Below are positions 5,072 to 6,234 of a DNA stretch of 6,234 nt, one piece after another. The notes beneath the pieces were generated by a model. That model worked only from the letters and a program-made list of their open reading frames with translations, did no database searches and was not told the origin of the DNA. This stretch comes from an uncultured Planctomycetales bacterium (GTDB lineage: Bacteria > Planctomycetota > Planctomycetia > Isosphaerales > Isosphaeraceae), in NCBI GenBank assembly GCA_937907525.1, contig CALCIB010000158.1:1-6234 (forward strand). The letters are read 5' to 3'. Position numbers and translations under genes: made by a program. Numbering within the stretch: position 1 is the first letter of the stretch; each line of letters starts with the position of its first letter.

Positions 5072-6133
5072 ATGCGCAAGCTCGCCAGCATTCAGACGGT
5101 CAACGCCGTCGAGCCGATTCCCGGCGCCGACGCCATCGAGAGGATCCGGGTCCTCGGCTGGTGGGTCGTCGCGAAGAAGGGGGAGCATCGGCCCGGCGAG
5201 AGGATCGTGTATTGCGAGATCGACTCGCTCCTGCCCGAGCGGCCGGAGTTCGAGTTCCTCCGCGCCAGTTGCTTCAAGCCGGCCCAGACCGACGTCGACG
5301 GCGCCGAGGCGCTGCCGGCGGGGTTTCGGATCCGGACGGTCAAGCTCCGCGGCCAGGTCTCCCAGGGGATCTGCTTCCCGCTCTCGATCCTGCCCCCCGG
5401 CGCTCCGACCGACGAGGGGGCCGACGTCACCGACGCGCTCGGCGTCCTGAAGTGGGAGCCCCCCGCGCCGGTCGGCATGGGAGGAAGGGTCAAGGGAGCG
5501 TTCCCCGGCTTCCTGCCGAAGACCGACGAGGTCCGCGTGCAACTGCTGGAGAAGGCGCTCGAACGTCACCGCGGCAAGACGTTTTACGTCACCGAGAAGC
5601 TCGACGGGACGTCGCTGACGGCCTTCGTCCGCCAGGGCGAGTTCGGCCTTTGCAGCCGGAACCTCTGGCTCGACGAGACCGACGAGACGAACCTGCTGGC
5701 GAGGGTCGCCAGGACGCTCCGGCTGGAGGAGAAGCTGCGCGACGCCCGGGCGCGGCTCGACCGCGACGTGGCGCTCCAGGCCGAAGTGATCGGCCCCGGC
5801 GTCCAGAAGAACAAGTACGCCCTGCCGGGGGTCGCGATCCGCGTGTTCAACGTCCTGGACGTGGACGCCTATCGGCTCCTCGACCACGGCGACGGCTTGA
5901 AGCTCCTGGAGGCGGTCGGCCTTGAGCCGGTCCCCCAGCTTGGGACGCTGGTCCTCGACCACGACGTCGATCGGTTGGTGGCGTTCTCCGAAGGCCCCAG
6001 CGCCCTGAACCCGAAGGCCCAGCGCGAAGGGGTGGTCCTCCGTCCGCTCGTCGAGGAACACGACGAGGACGTCGGCGGCCGGCTCAGCTTCAAGGTCGTC
6101 AACCCGAAGTTCCTCCTCAAGTACGACGAGTGA
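5072..6133 (+). CDS. ATP-dependent RNA ligase, Rnl5 type (DraRnl / DRB0094 family)
   Basis: This covalent nucleotidyltransferase seals 3'-OH/5'-phosphate nicks. The Deinococcus enzyme prefers nicks whose 3'-OH end is RNA and can act in duplexes. The 353-residue product (DraRnl is about 340) has an N-terminal OB-like module typical of the clade (1-100: KLASIQTVNAVEPIPGAD, then WWVVAKKGEHRPGERIVYCE). The nucleotidyltransferase domain follows: motif I TEKLDGTS at 174-181 with K176 as the adenylated lysine, SRN at 195-197 (motif Ia), QAEVIGPGVQKN at 236-247 (motif III), VFNVLD at 258-263 (IIIa), EGVVLRP at 319-325 (IV) and SFKVVNPKFLLK at 339-350 (V). All catalytic motifs look intact. ATG 5072 is chosen because AAGGGAG lies six bases upstream; the upstream open frame runs through repeat DNA. 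No operon partner is visible, so it seems to be a single-gene unit. Its biological substrate is unknown; RNA repair or sealing RNA-containing DNA nicks is likely. Confidence 0.92.
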   Translation: MRKLASIQTVNAVEPIPGADAIERIRVLGWWVVAKKGEHRPGERIVYCEIDSLLPERPEFEFLRASCFKPAQTDVDGAEALPAGFRIRTVKLRGQVSQGICFPLSILPPGAPTDEGADVTDALGVLKWEPPAPVGMGGRVKGAFPGFLPKTDEVRVQLLEKALERHRGKTFYVTEKLDGTSLTAFVRQGEFGLCSRNLWLDETDETNLLARVARTLRLEEKLRDARARLDRDVALQAEVIGPGVQKNKYALPGVAIRVFNVLDVDAYRLLDHGDGLKLLEAVGLEPVPQLGTLVLDHDVDRLVAFSEGPSALNPKAQREGVVLRPLVEEHDEDVGGRLSFKVVNPKFLLKYDE

Positions 6134-6136
6134 GAC

Positions 6137-6169
6137 GGCGGGAGGCGACCCGACCGCCCGACACTTTTT
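6137..6169 (+). terminator. Weak candidate terminator of the RNA ligase gene
   Basis: GGCGG (6137-6141) can pair with CCGCC (6154-6158), and TTTTT follows at 6165-6169. The stem is only five base pairs, the loop is long and six bases separate stem and T-run, so this is a poor intrinsic terminator. The stronger hairpins from 6191 may add to termination. Confidence 0.35.
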
Positions 6170-6179
6170 CAGAGGCCGA

Positions 6180-6234
6180 GGCGATCATCGCCTTCTCCCC
6201 TTGAGGGAGAAGGTGGCCCGAAGGGCCGGATGAG
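6180..6234 (+). repeat. Double-hairpin intergenic repeat, cut by the window end
   Basis: CCTTCTCCC (6191-6199) pairs perfectly with GGGAGAAGG (6205-6213) around CTTGA, and GGCCC (6215-6219) pairs with GGGCC (6223-6227) around GAA. GGATGAG follows at the end of the window. A short dyad, GGCGA-TCA-TCGCC (6180-6192), abuts on the left. From memory, this hairpin pair followed by GGATGAG resembles a dispersed palindromic repeat seen between genes in several GC-rich bacteria. It may be a REP-like element acting as terminator or mRNA 3'-end stabiliser. Confidence 0.65.

Noticed and set aside
4979..6061. Minus-strand open frame of 360 codons opposite the RNA ligase
   Set aside because: The plus strand has all ligase motifs; the antisense frame has no recognisable domain or ribosome binding site.

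Overview
The window is GC-rich, roughly two thirds G+C by eye, with strong G/C preference at third codon positions. The gene set is a rhamnulokinase, an anion:cation-symporter-type MFS permease and a Deinococcus-type RNA ligase. Together with short palindromic repeats between genes, this suggests a free-living saccharolytic bacterium, perhaps a planctomycete of the Isosphaeraceae type. That placement is inference; no rRNA or other marker gene is present.

Layout: positions 1-488 hold two small plus-strand reading frames of unknown function in DNA visibly less GC-rich than the rest, closed by a clear intrinsic terminator (494-519). Convergent to them is rhaB (536-2041, minus), with a well-formed sigma70-like promoter at 2134-2162. 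Divergent from rhaB is a SecB-like chaperone gene (2261-2800, plus), followed by an XRE-type helix-turn-helix gene whose secure start is ATG 2997 but whose coding-like frame extends upstream without a normal start codon. An MFS permease gene (3296-4741, minus) converges on the HTH gene. The 330-bp region 4742-5071 between the permease and the ligase contains two 40-bp near-identical direct repeats flanking a 69-nt element that can fold into a Y-shaped structure. An Rnl5-type RNA ligase gene (5072-6133, plus) follows, and the window ends in a double-hairpin repeat that looks like a dispersed intergenic element.

Functional reading: RhaB phosphorylates L-rhamnulose for rhamnose catabolism, and the permease may import an organic or sugar acid, but they are not in one operon and no isomerase or aldolase is present. 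The RNA ligase is a stand-alone nucleic-acid repair gene. The most unusual arrangement is the SecB-like gene next to an XRE regulator. It resembles the antitoxin and chaperone parts of a toxin-antitoxin-chaperone (TAC) module, but in reversed order and without a recognisable toxin in this window.
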